DNA from: Brachionus manjavacas
Taxonomy: Eukaryota > Rotifera > Eurotatoria > Ploima > Brachionidae
Direction of reading: 5' to 3'
NCBI GenBank assembly: GCA_019054805.1
Contig: JAHQIY010000003.1
Location: forward strand, 2,170,001-2,234,000
Length of the DNA: 64,000 nt
Under the pieces are notes generated by a model, which was not told where the DNA came from, did not search any database, and worked only from the letters and a program-made list of their open reading frames with translations. The position numbers and the translations under genes were made by a program. Shown here piece by piece: positions 1 to 11,486 of this stretch. The stretch's first letter is position 1. Every line of letters begins with the position of its first letter.

Positions 1-2
1 AC

Positions 3-3000
3 GAACAGCTTAGCCAAGACAACACACGCCTGGCCCAAATTAGCCTTGAATACGAACAGCTGAAAACAACTAACCAAGAACTGGCTGATCACTATGAACA
101 ACTTTGTCACCAAGCTACTGATATTGTCAACGGCAATCAAATGCTCAATGAACAGGTTGAATCAAGTCATGCCCAGATTGAGCATCTGAACTCTCAAGTG
201 AATGATCTTCAGCTTCAGGTTGACCACTTGTCCAACTGCAATTCAGAGCTAAACACCCAAAAGGTCAACTATGAACTCAAGGTCGAAGATCTCGAGATAA
301 AGATCCAGGAAATTCAGCCTGAGCTGGACGAGCTGGCCGCTCTGAGGCGCCTCAATCTCGACATCAACTCCTTGAATGACCAGCTAAACGACTTAAGGCT
401 CGAGCTGGAAGACAAAAATGAGCTCATTGAACAATTGAATCAGGCAAAGGAATTTTTGGCAGAAAACAATTGTAAACTCTTGACCAACAATATCAAAATT
501 CAACTTTTTGTTGAGTCGTTGGGACTGGACCAGTCTGAAATAGAGAACAGTCAACGAGTCAAAGAATATGACGATTTGATGGACAAAGTGTCAAGGTATG
601 AAAGTGAAATTTTGAGTCTGAGAATTCAGTTGGAAGAATTTAGGCTTCCGGCCAAGACTGGAATGGATCAGGAAAGTCAGTTTGATAGTTTGGCTGAGGA
701 AATGGATCAATTAAGAGATAGGCTTGCTTCTAATGAGAAATTGACTCTTAAGCTAAAGGCCAAATTGAAGCAAATGTTGAAAAACTCGGCTAAGTGTCAG
801 GAAAATGAGGCTCAGACCGAAGATGGAGAATATGTGCAGTTTTTGGTGGAATTTGGCGCCAAAATGGCTCAGGAGAAGATAGAAAAAGATGTGGAAGATA
901 GTTTGAATGCGTTGAAATGGGATGTGCAGCGTTTGCTTTTGTCCAAAGAGCTAAAATCAGACAAATCTTTGAACACGTCCCAAGACTTCGACTACAGGGA
1001 TCAAATATTTAGTTTAGAGGCCCAGTTGAACCAGAAAATGAATCAAATGGGGGAATTAGCAGCCAAATGCGAGCACCAACAGCAAATAATTGATTCCATA
1101 GACACTTCGGTTGTAACAGAACTCGAAAATAGAATAGAACTGATGCAGAATCAATTGAGAATAAAAGATGATCAAATTGATGCTTTGTCTGACTGGGGCT
1201 CGAGTCTGCCCGAACCATCTCAAACAAATAAAGATCAAATTGAGGCTTTGAAGAAGGAAAAAGAATTGCTTGTTACTGATTTGGAAAAATACAAAGAACA
1301 ACTTGACCAAGAAACTAAGAATGCTTTCAATTTAAAAGAAATTCTTGAATCAAGAATTAAAGAGCTAGAAAATGAAGCAAAGATAAAAGATGATCAAATT
1401 GATGCTTTGTCTGACTGGGGAAGCAGTTTTGTTAATAAATCTGAAGACCCAAAAAATAGTGGATCCCAAATTGAGTCCCTTGAAACCAAGATAAATGGTC
1501 TGAATGAAGAAATTGCTGTTTTGAGAAGAGAAAAAGAAGTTGTTTTGTTGGATTTGGAAAAAAATAGAGAAGAATTTGAGCATGAGATAAAAAATTTAAA
1601 TTATTTAAAAGAAAAACAGTTGTTTATGATCGGAGAGCTTGAGCTAAAGATTAAAGAGCTAGAAAGTGAAGTAAAGATAAAGGATGAACAACTTGAGGCT
1701 GTGTCCGATTGGGCCCACGGCTCCCAAAACAAATCGGAAAACGAAGACCAAGTCGAAGGTCTAAAGCATCAAATTTTGGACCTTCAAGTCGACTTGAAGG
1801 CCAAACAAGAACTTATCGAGTCTCTAGAAGTACAAATGAAAACTGTTGACGAGCAGTTAGAGACGATCAAGTGTAACAACAAGTATTTGGAAAGCGAATT
1901 GGCTCAGAGTCAACCATCCAAGCAAGAGACTAAATTGGAAAATGTTCAATTAGTGGGCAATAGTGCATCTAGCGACGAAACAATTGAGCTTAAGGCTCAC
2001 CTTAATCAAATAATGATTGAACTTTCGATCAAAAATGACCAGTTGGCCAGTTTGGAAAGTTTTTTAAATGAGCAAAAAATCGAAAGCCAAAAAATGATCG
2101 AAAAATTGACTTTTGAAGGTGAGAATTGGAAGAAAAAGTACGAAACAATGCGCTTGAAGGCCTTGGCTCTAAGGGACAAGTGCAAAAAGCTCGAGCTGGG
2201 TCAGTGTTTGGATGACGGACGAGCCTCGCCATCAAACAGCTCCAAATCTAGCATGGACAGTTCAAGTTTGGCCGAGCATCTATTCCACAATCTTCAAGCC
2301 GAATACAAAGAATTCAAAAAAACACACGAAGACCAAATCAACGAATTGAGCACTCTGCTGACCAGCGCCCAAGCTCACCTTAATGAATACAAACAAGACT
2401 ACAATGAAGAAAAGATAAACGATGTTCATCGAATGTACACCGATCAGCTCAAGCAATATGAGCTGAATTTCGAGTCGGTCCAGAGCCAAAACGACCAATT
2501 AAAGCTTGAGTTTGACCAATTGACCGACAAGTACTCTCACATGGAAAAACAAAATCTAAAGCTTAAGGCCAAATTGAAGCAAGTGCTGGCCAAGAGCAAA
2601 GAAGACCATTCGGAAAGTCAAAAAATGTCCACTGAAATAAAGCCAATACAGGCGGGATTAGAAGAGCCTTTGGAGCACAAAGCTGTGGCCCAAGTGGTGC
2701 ACACAGAGGCCCAGACTAATACATTGGAGTTGTTCAGCACACAATGCCAGACCGAAGACCAAGAACTTGAGTCTCTTCGGCTGCAAAACCAACAATTTAA
2801 GTGTTTGATTGAGGAGTTGGAAAAAAATCAATTTAGCACTGAGACAAAAGGCGAGCTTGATGAGCTGAGGGAAAAAGTCAAAGCTGTCCAAGATCAAAAC
2901 CTGAAGCTCAAAGCCAAGCTAAAACAGGTCATGAGCCATCAGAAAGTGGCCAAAATTGACTCTGAGTGTCAGACAGAATTGGAAAGCTTGGTTCAAACAG

Positions 3001-3449
3001 AATCCGAGATCGAGAATTTATTAAGGAGAATTTCCTATCTGGAAGAATTGGTGGGACAGAAGGAAAAAATGAACCAGGACATGAGATGCGAGATAACTGG
3101 TCTAAAGGACTGGATCGAAAAGCAGCGTGGTGATTATGAAAATCAGATTAGCTGCTTGAATGCAGAGTTGGTTGGTAAAGAGACCAATTTGGTGCAAATA
3201 AAAGAGGAGTTGTGTGGTCTGAGGTCTCAATCGGAAATTTCGATGGTGTCCGCATTGCCGAGTTCATTAATGAGTGAAAGTGTGGTTCTGGATGAAACGG
3301 CGAGCACTGCTTCGTCAAATTTAGAGAATCAGCTGAAGTTTTGCCATGAAAAATGCGAAAAAGTTGTTGCCAAGCTAGGTTTGCTGAGAAAACAAAATGA
3401 AAGCTTAAATTCCAAGATTAAGACTATTAGGTCTATGATTGTTTCGTGA
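3..3449 (+). CDS. Long coiled-coil protein, C-terminal 1,148 codons (5' end outside window)
   Basis: The frame is open from base 3 and ends at TGA, so the gene enters from the left. The first Met in the window is at 141, but upstream codons are in frame and equally coiled-coil-like, so it is not the start. The product is almost all heptad-rich Glu/Lys/Leu/Gln sequence with no membrane span or enzymatic motif. Internal repeats occur: IKDDQIDALSDWGSS-like near bases 1160, 1381 and 1675, and LKLKAKLKQ near 747, 2559 and 2905. Short (A/C)QTE-type peptides recur, which resemble dynein light chain LC8 sites. GC content is clearly above the flanks and there is no internal stop over 3.4 kb, so the gene looks functional. 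Golgin, centrosomal or myosin-tail-like roles are possible; I cannot assign a family. Confidence 0.9.
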   Translation, partial: EQLSQDNTRLAQISLEYEQLKTTNQELADHYEQLCHQATDIVNGNQMLNEQVESSHAQIEHLNSQVNDLQLQVDHLSNCNSELNTQKVNYELKVEDLEIKIQEIQPELDELAALRRLNLDINSLNDQLNDLRLELEDKNELIEQLNQAKEFLAENNCKLLTNNIKIQLFVESLGLDQSEIENSQRVKEYDDLMDKVSRYESEILSLRIQLEEFRLPAKTGMDQESQFDSLAEEMDQLRDRLASNEKLTLKLKAKLKQMLKNSAKCQENEAQTEDGEYVQFLVEFGAKMAQEKIEKDVEDSLNALKWDVQRLLLSKELKSDKSLNTSQDFDYRDQIFSLEAQLNQKMNQMGELAAKCEHQQQIIDSIDTSVVTELENRIELMQNQLRIKDDQIDALSDWGSSLPEPSQTNKDQIEALKKEKELLVTDLEKYKEQLDQETKNAFNLKEILESRIKELENEAKIKDDQIDALSDWGSSFVNKSEDPKNSGSQIESLETKINGLNEEIAVLRREKEVVLLDLEKNREEFEHEIKNLNYLKEKQLFMIGELELKIKELESEVKIKDEQLEAVSDWAHGSQNKSENEDQVEGLKHQILDLQVDLKAKQELIESLEVQMKTVDEQLETIKCNNKYLESELAQSQPSKQETKLENVQLVGNSASSDETIELKAHLNQIMIELSIKNDQLASLESFLNEQKIESQKMIEKLTFEGENWKKKYETMRLKALALRDKCKKLELGQCLDDGRASPSNSSKSSMDSSSLAEHLFHNLQAEYKEFKKTHEDQINELSTLLTSAQAHLNEYKQDYNEEKINDVHRMYTDQLKQYELNFESVQSQNDQLKLEFDQLTDKYSHMEKQNLKLKAKLKQVLAKSKEDHSESQKMSTEIKPIQAGLEEPLEHKAVAQVVHTEAQTNTLELFSTQCQTEDQELESLRLQNQQFKCLIEELEKNQFSTETKGELDELREKVKAVQDQNLKLKAKLKQVMSHQKVAKIDSECQTELESLVQTESEIENLLRRISYLEELVGQKEKMNQDMRCEITGLKDWIEKQRGDYENQISCLNAELVGKETNLVQIKEELCGLRSQSEISMVSALPSSLMSESVVLDETASTASSNLENQLKFCHEKCEKVVAKLGLLRKQNESLNSKIKTIRSMIVS

Positions 3450-3473
3450 ATAGTTTGGCTTTTAAATATAAAA

Positions 3474-3479
3474 AATAAA
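3474..3479 (+). terminator. Poly(A) signal of the coiled-coil gene
   Basis: AATAAA lies 25 bases after the TGA stop of the coiled-coil gene, in AT-rich 3' sequence. Confidence 0.6.
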
Positions 3480-3861
3480 GTTTTAGTTTTTATCAAAATT
3501 TAATCAATTGATTTAATTTATTTTGGTCGTGTATTTTTATGCGTTAGTCTTTTGTCCAAGTCACTTTAAATTGGTTTCGTCAATTTGAAAATTTATTATT
3601 AATTTTAATAAAAAATAGCATTGAGAAAATTATTTAATAAAAACAAGAAATTTGATCATTTTTAAAATTTTAATATTTTTAATTTTTTTTAAAGTCGCAT
3701 CATATCAAAAATGTAAAAGTAAAAATATAAAGCAATGAATTTAAATATTACAAAATTAACTTAAATTAGTAATATATATAAAAAAATAAGTAAATCAGGG
3801 TCAAAATAATATAATAAAAAATAATAAAATTGTATGATTTTATAATTATTTTTTTTAAAGG

Positions 3862-4285
3862 CTTTGGTGATAACCTGAATTATCACTTGTTCATCAGCTT
3901 AAACACACCATATACCAAATTGTAGATTTTTAAATGCGACAAATGAATTGAATCTACAATTGTCATAACGATGCATTTATCAGAAATCTTAATTGTATCA
4001 TTTGCTGGTAAATAATATAATGTTTCATTGCCACTTTCTTTTGCAATCACTTCTTAATTCAATTTTATCTATTGTATCCACTATTCCAATCAGAAAGTTT
4101 TATTGTCGTATCTTGCTTATAAACTTATTGACTGTGGTTGGGGTTCCTTTCAATTGACCATTTTTTCACCATCGAAAGTACCAACGAATCTAGAAAGAAC
4201 CAAACGATCAGAGAGTGTATCTTTATTTAGTACAAGAAATTCAATATTTTCTTTCTGTTCTAAATAAATGCTATTTTTGAGCATC
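3862..4285 (-). pseudogene. Decayed coding remnant, unknown family
   Basis: Read on the minus strand, this stretch gives protein-like segments broken by stops, such as LNKDTLSDRLVLSRFVG and YYLPANDTIKISDKCIV. The hydrophobic/polar pattern is more protein-like than the surrounding AT-rich DNA. I do not recognise the family. It lies just left of the hAT-like element at 4301, so it may be part of another transposon. The rest of 3480-4300 shows only AT-rich sequence. Confidence 0.3.
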
Positions 4286-4300
4286 CTTTTGTCAATTATT

Positions 4301-6016
4301 TAGTGATGGGTCTTAACTTAACTAATTTAGTTTAGTCGGCTAAAATTAGGTCGACTAAAAACAAGTTTACTAATTCTTAGCCAACTAATTATTATTTAAC
4401 TAAATTTTAGTCGACTAAATAAAAAAACATTACAGCGTTAAAATAAGACAAAAAGTCTAGTGTAGACATACTTTATTTTTAAAAAATGAAAAAGCCATTT
4501 TTTTCTCTGAATTCATCAAAAAATGACCATTTAAGGTACAATTCGATTATTTTATCAATTAATTGATGGAATATTTTTTACAAATCAACTGATTTGCATC
4601 AATAACTTATAAAAATTAATTTAGACTTACTAAATTAAATTTTCAAATAACGATAAATGTTCAAAGTATTTTTTTTTCAAGTTCCTTAATCAGGTTCAAG
4701 TATTTGGTCAAGGTAAGTTAGCTGCAGATAGTGAATTTCACGGTCGCTACCTAGATTATAATATAAAATCAGATGTAATCTTGAATATATATTAACACTT
4801 AATTGTATTTTGTAACGAATGTCGAAAATGGAAGAGCATCAAAAATTGGTAACTAATAAATTCTGAATTTAACAAACAATCGATATGAAATCGATTGTTT
4901 CGGATCAGCATATCAATTTTTTGGGAAACATTTGGAAAATTTTCAAAGATATAGTTCAAACGGTTGTGGTAAAGTGTCTTGTCGCGGAAATCATCAAAGT
5001 AATAGTGTTATGTTACTTTTTGAAAACGATAATAATTCATTAATGGTAAATATACTAAAAAATGAGTCTAAATGTAACTTTTGTGGCTATTATTACAATA
5101 ATTTAAGTAGATTTCAAACTTTACCCCCTTTTTTGTTGATTGAAACGAGCCATAATTTTATTAAACTATCTCTCTTTTGTTTTAATTATAAATAGAAAAA
5201 ATCGTCTTTTTTTATAACCCAAAATTTGTTAACTATGATCTCGAGAAATTTTCGGTGTTTAAGCAAGAAAATCACTTATAATTGAAGATAAATCACTAAA
5301 AAACATGTATTTTTAAAGATTTAAAGAAAAATAATTTGGGCCATATTGAAAATATAAAAAATGTAAATATACTATTTAATATCAAAATCTTTCAATAAAA
5401 CCTCAATTTTTTTTATTTAGTTTTTCCTTAATGGCTTTATCTTACAGAGCATAAAATTTTATACAAGACGAATATTTTTTCAGCACTCATATCGTCATTG
5501 TCCTTATTTTAATACGTTTTTCTTATATTTTAAATATTTAGAGTTGGTAGTCTTTAAGCTCTTATATCTCATGGCCCCAAACTTTTATTTACGTAAAACA
5601 TATTTTTTTATGATCCTAATAAAATGACCTTCAAAATGATATATAATATGGGCATAAACATGGGATGGTCTAGGGAGCGAATTTTCCCATTAAATATGCA
5701 CAAACTCTTTATTTAACTTTTTTTTTATGGAAAATTTTATATTAATGAAGAAAAAATAGATACAATCAAATTACAGAAAACAAAAAACAATGCTAATTTA
5801 ATTTTACAGAAAACAAAAAACAATAATAAACATAATTTTGTAAAGATTTTCCCATGATAATTGATTTTAAAAATTAAACCGTTTAAAGGCTTGAGTTATT
5901 AATTCTAGTTAAGTTGACTAAAATTTAGATTACTAAAAACTAGTCGGCTAAAATTTAGTTTCCAAAAAACAAGTCGACTAAAATTTGGTTAACTAAAGAG
6001 AAAACTCCCATCACTA
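4301..6016. mobile_element. hAT-like DNA element with subterminal GTCGACTAAA repeats
   Basis: The left end reads TAGTGATGGG and the right end CCCATCACTA, a perfect 10-bp terminal inverted repeat typical of hAT elements. Both ends carry arrays of a GTC(G/A)(G/A)CTAAAA motif within about 120 bp. The 8-bp flanks (CAATTATT and CTTTTATT) match at 6 of 8 bases, as an aged target duplication would. Length is 1.7 kb. No hAT transposase catalytic region is visible. One short ORF lies inside (4932-5195). Confidence 0.7.
4932..5195 (+). CDS. Small Cys-containing ORF inside hAT-like element (87 aa)
   Basis: This is an uninterrupted 87-codon frame inside the hAT-like element. It carries CGKVSC, then CNFC, followed by a LPPFLLIETSH segment. 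Two cysteine pairs ahead of a LPxFLxIE strand recall the zinc ribbon and following strand of USP-type (C19) deubiquitinase cores, but no catalytic Cys or His box is present. The upstream sequence contains stops. It is probably a surviving exon of a longer transposon protein; the C19 resemblance is only a suggestion. Confidence 0.35.
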   Translation: MENFQRYSSNGCGKVSCRGNHQSNSVMLLFENDNNSLMVNILKNESKCNFCGYYYNNLSRFQTLPPFLLIETSHNFIKLSLFCFNYK

Positions 6017-6204
6017 CTTTTATTTTTTATATTTTTTATTATTATTTACTTATTTATTTCAATGAACGCTTTTAAGGCGATGTTACCCAAATAGATTTGA
6101 AAAAATTAAAGACAAATGTTTGAATCCATTCAAAATAAATTTTGTAAATAATATTAATTAATTTTTTTTCTAGTTTAGTTAAATATTATTCAATTTTTCT
6201 TTTC

Positions 6205-6640
6205 CTTTAATGGGACTTGGTTAATTCTATAAGCATTTTTCTATAGGTCTCATTTCTTATATTTTCTAAGTATTCTTTGATGGAGTCAATTATACCATTC
6301 TGATTTGTTTTTCTTAACTTTCTCAGTTTAAATTCTATTTTCTGAGAGATATCAAACTCTTCATTTTAATCTTCTTTCATGAGCTCATTGAATTCCTTAA
6401 ATATAGATTTTTTACTTGTTCTTGATGTCTTTTTAAGACTTAGTATTTTCTTAATCATTGTAGCCTCAGTTGTCTGCAATTTTTTTATTTGACTTCTACT
6501 TAGGACAAAGTTTTCAAACCCATGGACAAGTGTAGATCTAATAAACATTTGATACAAGTTTATTCTAATTTTTGTTGCCAGATATTTATTGTCAATTTTT
6601 ATAACATTAAATTAAAATTAAATGCCTTACTATTTTTTCC
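6205..6640 (-). mobile_element. LINE ORF2 3' remnant
   Basis: A minus-strand frame at 6557-6366 encodes MFIRSTLVHGFENF followed by IKKLQTTEATMIKKIL. This matches the region after the reverse transcriptase in non-LTR elements (a motif of the type IRPxLLYGLE...KIxxTExxILKK). Only the segment downstream of the RT remains. It ends in AT-rich sequence with no recognisable tail. Confidence 0.55.
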
Positions 6641-6732
6641 CTTATTTGGGGTTGCGAAGTTCATTTCAATTCAATCTTTCTCTCCTTATTTTGTATATAA
6701 GTTTTTAATCTTAATGTTGGCACATTATTCAA

Positions 6733-7375
6733 TTAGGGCTGATTTACATAATTTGACGTTATTTTACAAAATTTTACGTTAAAAAATGTAATTTTACCGA
6801 ATTATTCGAAAAATTTCGTAAATTGACCAATTTTTACGAAACAACTCGTTAATCATTAAATGGCCAAAAAAATGCCATTTTTTGGTTTTTTAATAAAAAC
6901 TTGAAATTTTTTTTTTTTTAAATTTCAAAACGTAGAAAATAATTTACTGAATTTTACGTAAAATAAAGTAAAAAAACGTTTAAAAAAGCTAAAATTATCA
7001 TATTTCTTTCATTCTAATTTTTAATAGTCCAACAATTTTTAATTTTTATACGATTTGTTTATAGTAAATCTGTTTTCAGAGAATTATCAGCCTTGTTCCA
7101 AGTCTCTTAAAAATTAGTTGCCTTCGGTACATATTTGATTAAATTTTCGAATAATTTTCGGATAATTTTTATTAAAAAACGAAATAAAATGGCATTTTTT
7201 TGGTCCTTTTATGTTTAACGAGTTTTTTTTGTAAAAATTGGTCAATTTACGACAATTTTCGAAAAATTCGGTAAATCTAAGTAATATTATAAAAGTCATT
7301 TTACGAAAAATACGATAAAATTACATTTTTTAATGTAAAATTTCGTAAAATGACGTCAAATTACGTAATTTTACC
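6733..7375. mobile_element. Foldback/MITE element rich in TTTACG motifs
   Basis: About 200 bp at each end are inverted copies of each other. The left arm has ATTTGACGTTATTTTAC and the right arm carries the complement GTAAAATGACGTCAAAT. The arms are dotted with ACGTAA and TTTCGTAAA blocks. The centre has no coding potential. The arms diverge by several indels, so the insertion is old and no clear target duplication remains. Confidence 0.65.
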
Positions 7376-7782
7376 TGAGAACCAAGTATCAAAGCACTAC
7401 TGTGAGTAACAATAATAATAAATAAAAAATAAGCTACGGAAAGCATGCTTGCGGAGATGTCTTTTAAAAAAAGACATCTTTGGTAGCTGGATGCATTGAA
7501 ATCTATTTACTTATACAAAGCTATCAATAGTTTTCTTTATCAATATAAGCACAATCTGTAAATTATAAAATAAAACAAAAAAACATCGTGTTCACTACAA
7601 AAACAATCCGCAACACAATCTTCCCAAATAGGTAAGTACCCTTAAAATTTACAATCTCGCTCATATTCCCGCAAGTCTGGAATATTTCCATGCATTTAAT
7701 AATAATGCTAAAATAAAAAATTTATACTAAAAATTATTTTTGTTAAGTAATTGTTTGTTAATAAATTGATGCTTAGGGAGGA

Positions 7783-7990
7783 AGACAAAATATAGAAAGA
7801 CAAAATGTAGAATTTTCTCCAAAATATAGAAAGAAAAAATATAGACAAGACAAAATATAGAAAGACAAAATATAGACATGACAAAATAAAGAAAGAAAAA
7901 ATATAGACAAGACGAAATATAGAAAGACAAAATATAGACAAGACAAAATATAGACATGACAAAATATAGAAAGACAAAATATAGAATACT
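7783..7990. repeat. Minisatellite of AAAGACAAAATATAGACA units
   Basis: Irregular tandem copies of (G)ACAAAATATAGA(A)A(G) run for about 200 bp. The right half recurs at 9671-9803 as part of the 1.8-kb duplication, and the duplication breakpoint lies in this array. Long frames here on either strand are low-complexity and not genes. Confidence 0.8.
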
Positions 7991-8389
7991 ACTAAATGTA
8001 AAAAAATATAGAAAATTTTAATTATATTATTATAATAATATATTTGAGACTTTTACTTTGACTTAAACTTAAAATTAAAAAGCTTAATTTTAAATTAAGC
8101 TTAAAAATGATCAAAAACGATTAGTGACAGATTATAAAAGTGAGAATATTGAAGCATTTTTAGAAGGTTTAGGAAATTTTTACTAATTGACAAAGAAAAA
8201 AATTGAAATAAAATTAATTAGACTGTTTTAAATTAATTACACTGCATCAAATGCTTTTTCACTTATGACATTTTGCTTTTATACACAAAGAAAAGAAAGT
8301 ATACATACCAAAAATAGTTTTATTATAAATGTATAAAGTAAAATAAACACAAATAAAATTAAACATACTTAAGAAAAGAAAAAGCAAAC

Positions 8390-9283
8390 ATCGATTCAGA
8401 AATTTATACAATAAACTTCAAACTGTTTTTTGGCGCTCTCAAGAATTTATTTATTTCTTATGGAATTGTATTTAATCCGGTTTACATGATGATGGATGCT
8501 AGTGACGCTTCTTACAACGCAGTAAAATTACATTTCCTGAACTGTATCATTTTGATGTGCTTTTTCCACGTTCAATACAATATAAAGAAAAATAGTAAGT
8601 TTTACCCTATTGCGTGTCAAGATGATATATTGAATCATGTTAGAGTTTTAAATTCTTGTACTAGCTATGATGAGTTTTGCCGAGAAAGAGATCTTGTTTT
8701 AGATAAATGGGATAAGATGGGTTTATTAGACTTCAAAAATTATTTTGATAAAGAATGGTTGAGCGAAAGATGGTGGCGTTGGCAGTTGTTTTAAGTCGTA
8801 CCCGGCTATCCAACAACTAATTCCTGTATTGAATCTCACAATATATTGATTAAACTACTATATACAAATTACATATGCTACACGATCCATGAAATGCTAA
8901 AAGTGGTAATGGACAAAATAGTCAACTACTATTCAAGACAGTTTTTAGAAATCAAATATTTTAGAGCACCAACCACCGATACAATTTCAAGAGCCAAGGA
9001 GCTCAATCATTGTCTGTTTATCAAGTACGGAAATAGTGATAAGAGTTACTTGTATGATAATAAGTATTATCTTATGCATAACATTAACTTAATATACCAC
9101 AAACATCATTATTGCAGCTGTACTTGTAAAGATTTTTATAGACATTTAGTCTGTAAACACGCTTTAGCGTTGTCAGCAAAATTAAAACTGACTCTAAAAG
9201 GTTTTGTTCAAGAAGATTTTTTTGCTACTCAAGCTAAATCTGGCAAAAAGAAGGCAAAGTCGAATCCTTTGAGTTATGATTAG
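8390..9283 (+). pseudogene. MULE-family transposase with SWIM zinc finger, C-terminal half (copy 1)
   Basis: The reading frame can be followed from about 8390. MMMDASDASYNAV matches the second catalytic Asp block of Mutator-like transposases, CFFHVQYNIKK the next conserved block, and NSCIESHN the Glu block (the DDE triad minus its first Asp). A SWIM zinc finger follows as CSCTCKDFYRHLVCKH (CxCxnCxH), then a Lys-rich tail. One in-frame TAA splits the frame near 8792, just before PGYPTTNSC, so the gene is dead. The N-terminal DNA-binding part and first catalytic Asp are not visible upstream. The same stop is in copy 2, so it predates the duplication. Confidence 0.8.
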
Positions 9284-10205
9284 ATAACTTAAAAATATAA
9301 TTGTGACATTAACACTTTTTATGTACATTATGTACATTTATGTATTATTTTATACTTATGAATAAATATTTATACAACAGAAAAGATAGTTATACCTTAT
9401 TGTAAAAAGGTCTTAAGTAAATTCGTTTTTCCTTATGTATAAAAGCAAAACGTCATAAGTGTAAACAACTAGTCCCATTTGTTTCTGAGTCAGCTGGCTA
9501 ATCGTAGTTTGGTTTTAACCGAATTTTTGTACAAGATTGGTCTAATAAAAAAAATTAAATAAAATTTGAATTGTGGAAAAGTTAAAAATGAATATTGACA
9601 TGTCGCTATCGAATTATATGAAAATTTAACGGTCATTTTCAACTTTAAATTTTATGTTAGTTGATTGATTAATATAGAAAGACAAAATATAGACATGACA
9701 AAATAAAGAAAGAAAAAATATAGACAAGACGAAATATAGAAAGACAAAATATAGACAAGACAAAATATAGACATGACAAAATATAGAAAGACAAAATATA
9801 GAATACTACTAAATGTAAAAAAATATAGAAAATTTTAATTATATTATTATAATAATATATTTGAGACTTTTACTTTGACTTAAACTTAAAATTAAAAAGC
9901 TTAATTTTAAATTAAGCTTAAAAATGATCAAAAACGATTAGTGACAGATTATAAAAGTGAGAATATTGAAGCATTTTTAGAAGGTTTAGGAAATTTTTAC
10001 TAATTGACAAAGAAAAAAATTGAAATAAAATTAATTAGACTGTTTTAAATTAATTACACTGCATCAAATGCTTTTTCACTTATGACATTTTGCTTTTATA
10101 CACAAAGAAAAGAAAGTATACATACCAAAAATAGTTTTATTATAAATGTATAAAGTAAAATAAACACAAATAAAATTAAACATACTTAAGAAAAGAAAAG
10201 CAAAC

Positions 10206-11099
10206 ATCGATTCAGAAATTTATACAATAAACTTCAAACTGTTTTTTGGCGCTCTCAAGAATTTATTTATTTCTTATGGAATTGTATTTAATCCGGTTTA
10301 CATGATGATGGATGCTAGTGACGCTTCTTACAACGCAGTAAAATTACATTTCCTGAACTGTATCATTTTGATGTGCTTTTTCCACGTTCAATACAATATA
10401 AAGAAAAATAGTAAGTTTTACCCTATTGCGTGTCAAGATGATATATTGAATCATGTTAGAGTTTTAAATTCTTGTACTAGCTATGATGAGTTTTGCCGAG
10501 AAAGAGATCTTGTTTTAGATAAATGGGATAAGATGGGTTTATTAGACTTCAAAAATTATTTTGATAAAGAATGGTTGAGCGAAAGATGGTGGCGTTGGCA
10601 GTTGTTTTAAGTCGTACCCGGCTATCCAACAACTAATTCCTGTATTGAATCTCACAATATATTGATTAAACTACTATATACAAATTACATATGCTACACG
10701 ATCCATGAAATGCTAAAAGTGGTAATGGACAAAATAGTCAACTACTATTCAAGACAGTTTTTAGAAATCAAATATTTTAGAGCACCAACCACCGATACAA
10801 TTTCAAGAGCCAAGGAGCTCAATCATTGTCTGTTTATCAAGTACGGAAATAGTGATAAGAGTTACTTGTATGATAATAAGTATTATCTTATGCATAACAT
10901 TAACTTAATATACCACAAACATCATTATTGCAGCTGTACTTGTAAAGATTTTTATAGACATTTAGTCTGTAAACACGCTTTAGCGTTGTCAGCAAAATTA
11001 AAACTGACTCTAAAAGGTTTTGTTCAAGAAGATTTTTTTGCTACTCAAGCTAAATCTGGCAAAAAGAAGGCAAAGTCGAATCCTTTGAGTTATGATTAG
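10206..11099 (+). pseudogene. MULE-family SWIM transposase (copy 2, tandem duplicate)
   Basis: This is an exact repeat of the frame in copy 1, offset 1,816 bases. It has the same catalytic Asp and Glu blocks, the same SWIM finger CSCTCKDFYRHLVCKH and the same disabling TAA near 10608. It therefore arose by copying an already inactive gene. Confidence 0.8.
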
Positions 11100-11486
11100 A
11101 TAACTTAAAAATATAATTGTGACATTAACACTTTTTATGTACATTATGTACATTTATGTATTATTTTATACTTATGAATAAATATTTATACAACAGAAAA
11201 GATAGTTATACCTTATTGTAAAAAGGTCTTAAGTAAATTCGTTTTTCCTTATGTATAAAAGCAAAACGTCATAAGTGTAAACAACTAGTCCCATTTGTTT
11301 CTGAGTCAGCTGGCTAATCGTAGTTTGGTTTTAACCGAATTTTTGTACAAGATTGGTCTAATAAAAAAAATTAAATAAAATTTGAATTGTGGAAAAGTTA
11401 AAAATGAATATTGACATGTCGCTATCGAATTATATGAAAATTTAACGGTCATTTTCAACTTTAAATTTTATGTTAGTTGATTGATT

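Larger units (their letters stand above)
7854..11486. repeat. Direct tandem duplication, two 1.8-kb units
   Basis: Unit 1 (7854-9670) is followed immediately by unit 2 (9671-11486). By eye they differ only by one A in an A-run (8380 region versus 10197). Both contain the same dead MULE transposase. The joint has the short shared word AATATAG. Near-identity means either a very recent unequal exchange or an assembly duplication. Confidence 0.9.

Noticed and set aside
2029-2235. Minus-strand frames within the coiled-coil gene
   Set aside because: Short shadows of a 1,148-codon frame with clear coiled-coil character.
7708-7977. Minus-strand frames of 76-89 codons rich in Leu/Ser/Phe/Cys
   Set aside because: They are translations of the AAAGACAAAATATAGA minisatellite, with the same low-complexity pattern in two frames.
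7783-7990. CRISPR-like array
   Set aside because: Units are irregular, AT-rich, without unique spacers, and the genome is eukaryotic.
7854-11486. Direct repeats as LTRs of a retrotransposon
   Set aside because: The repeats are contiguous, contain a transposase themselves and have no interior between them.
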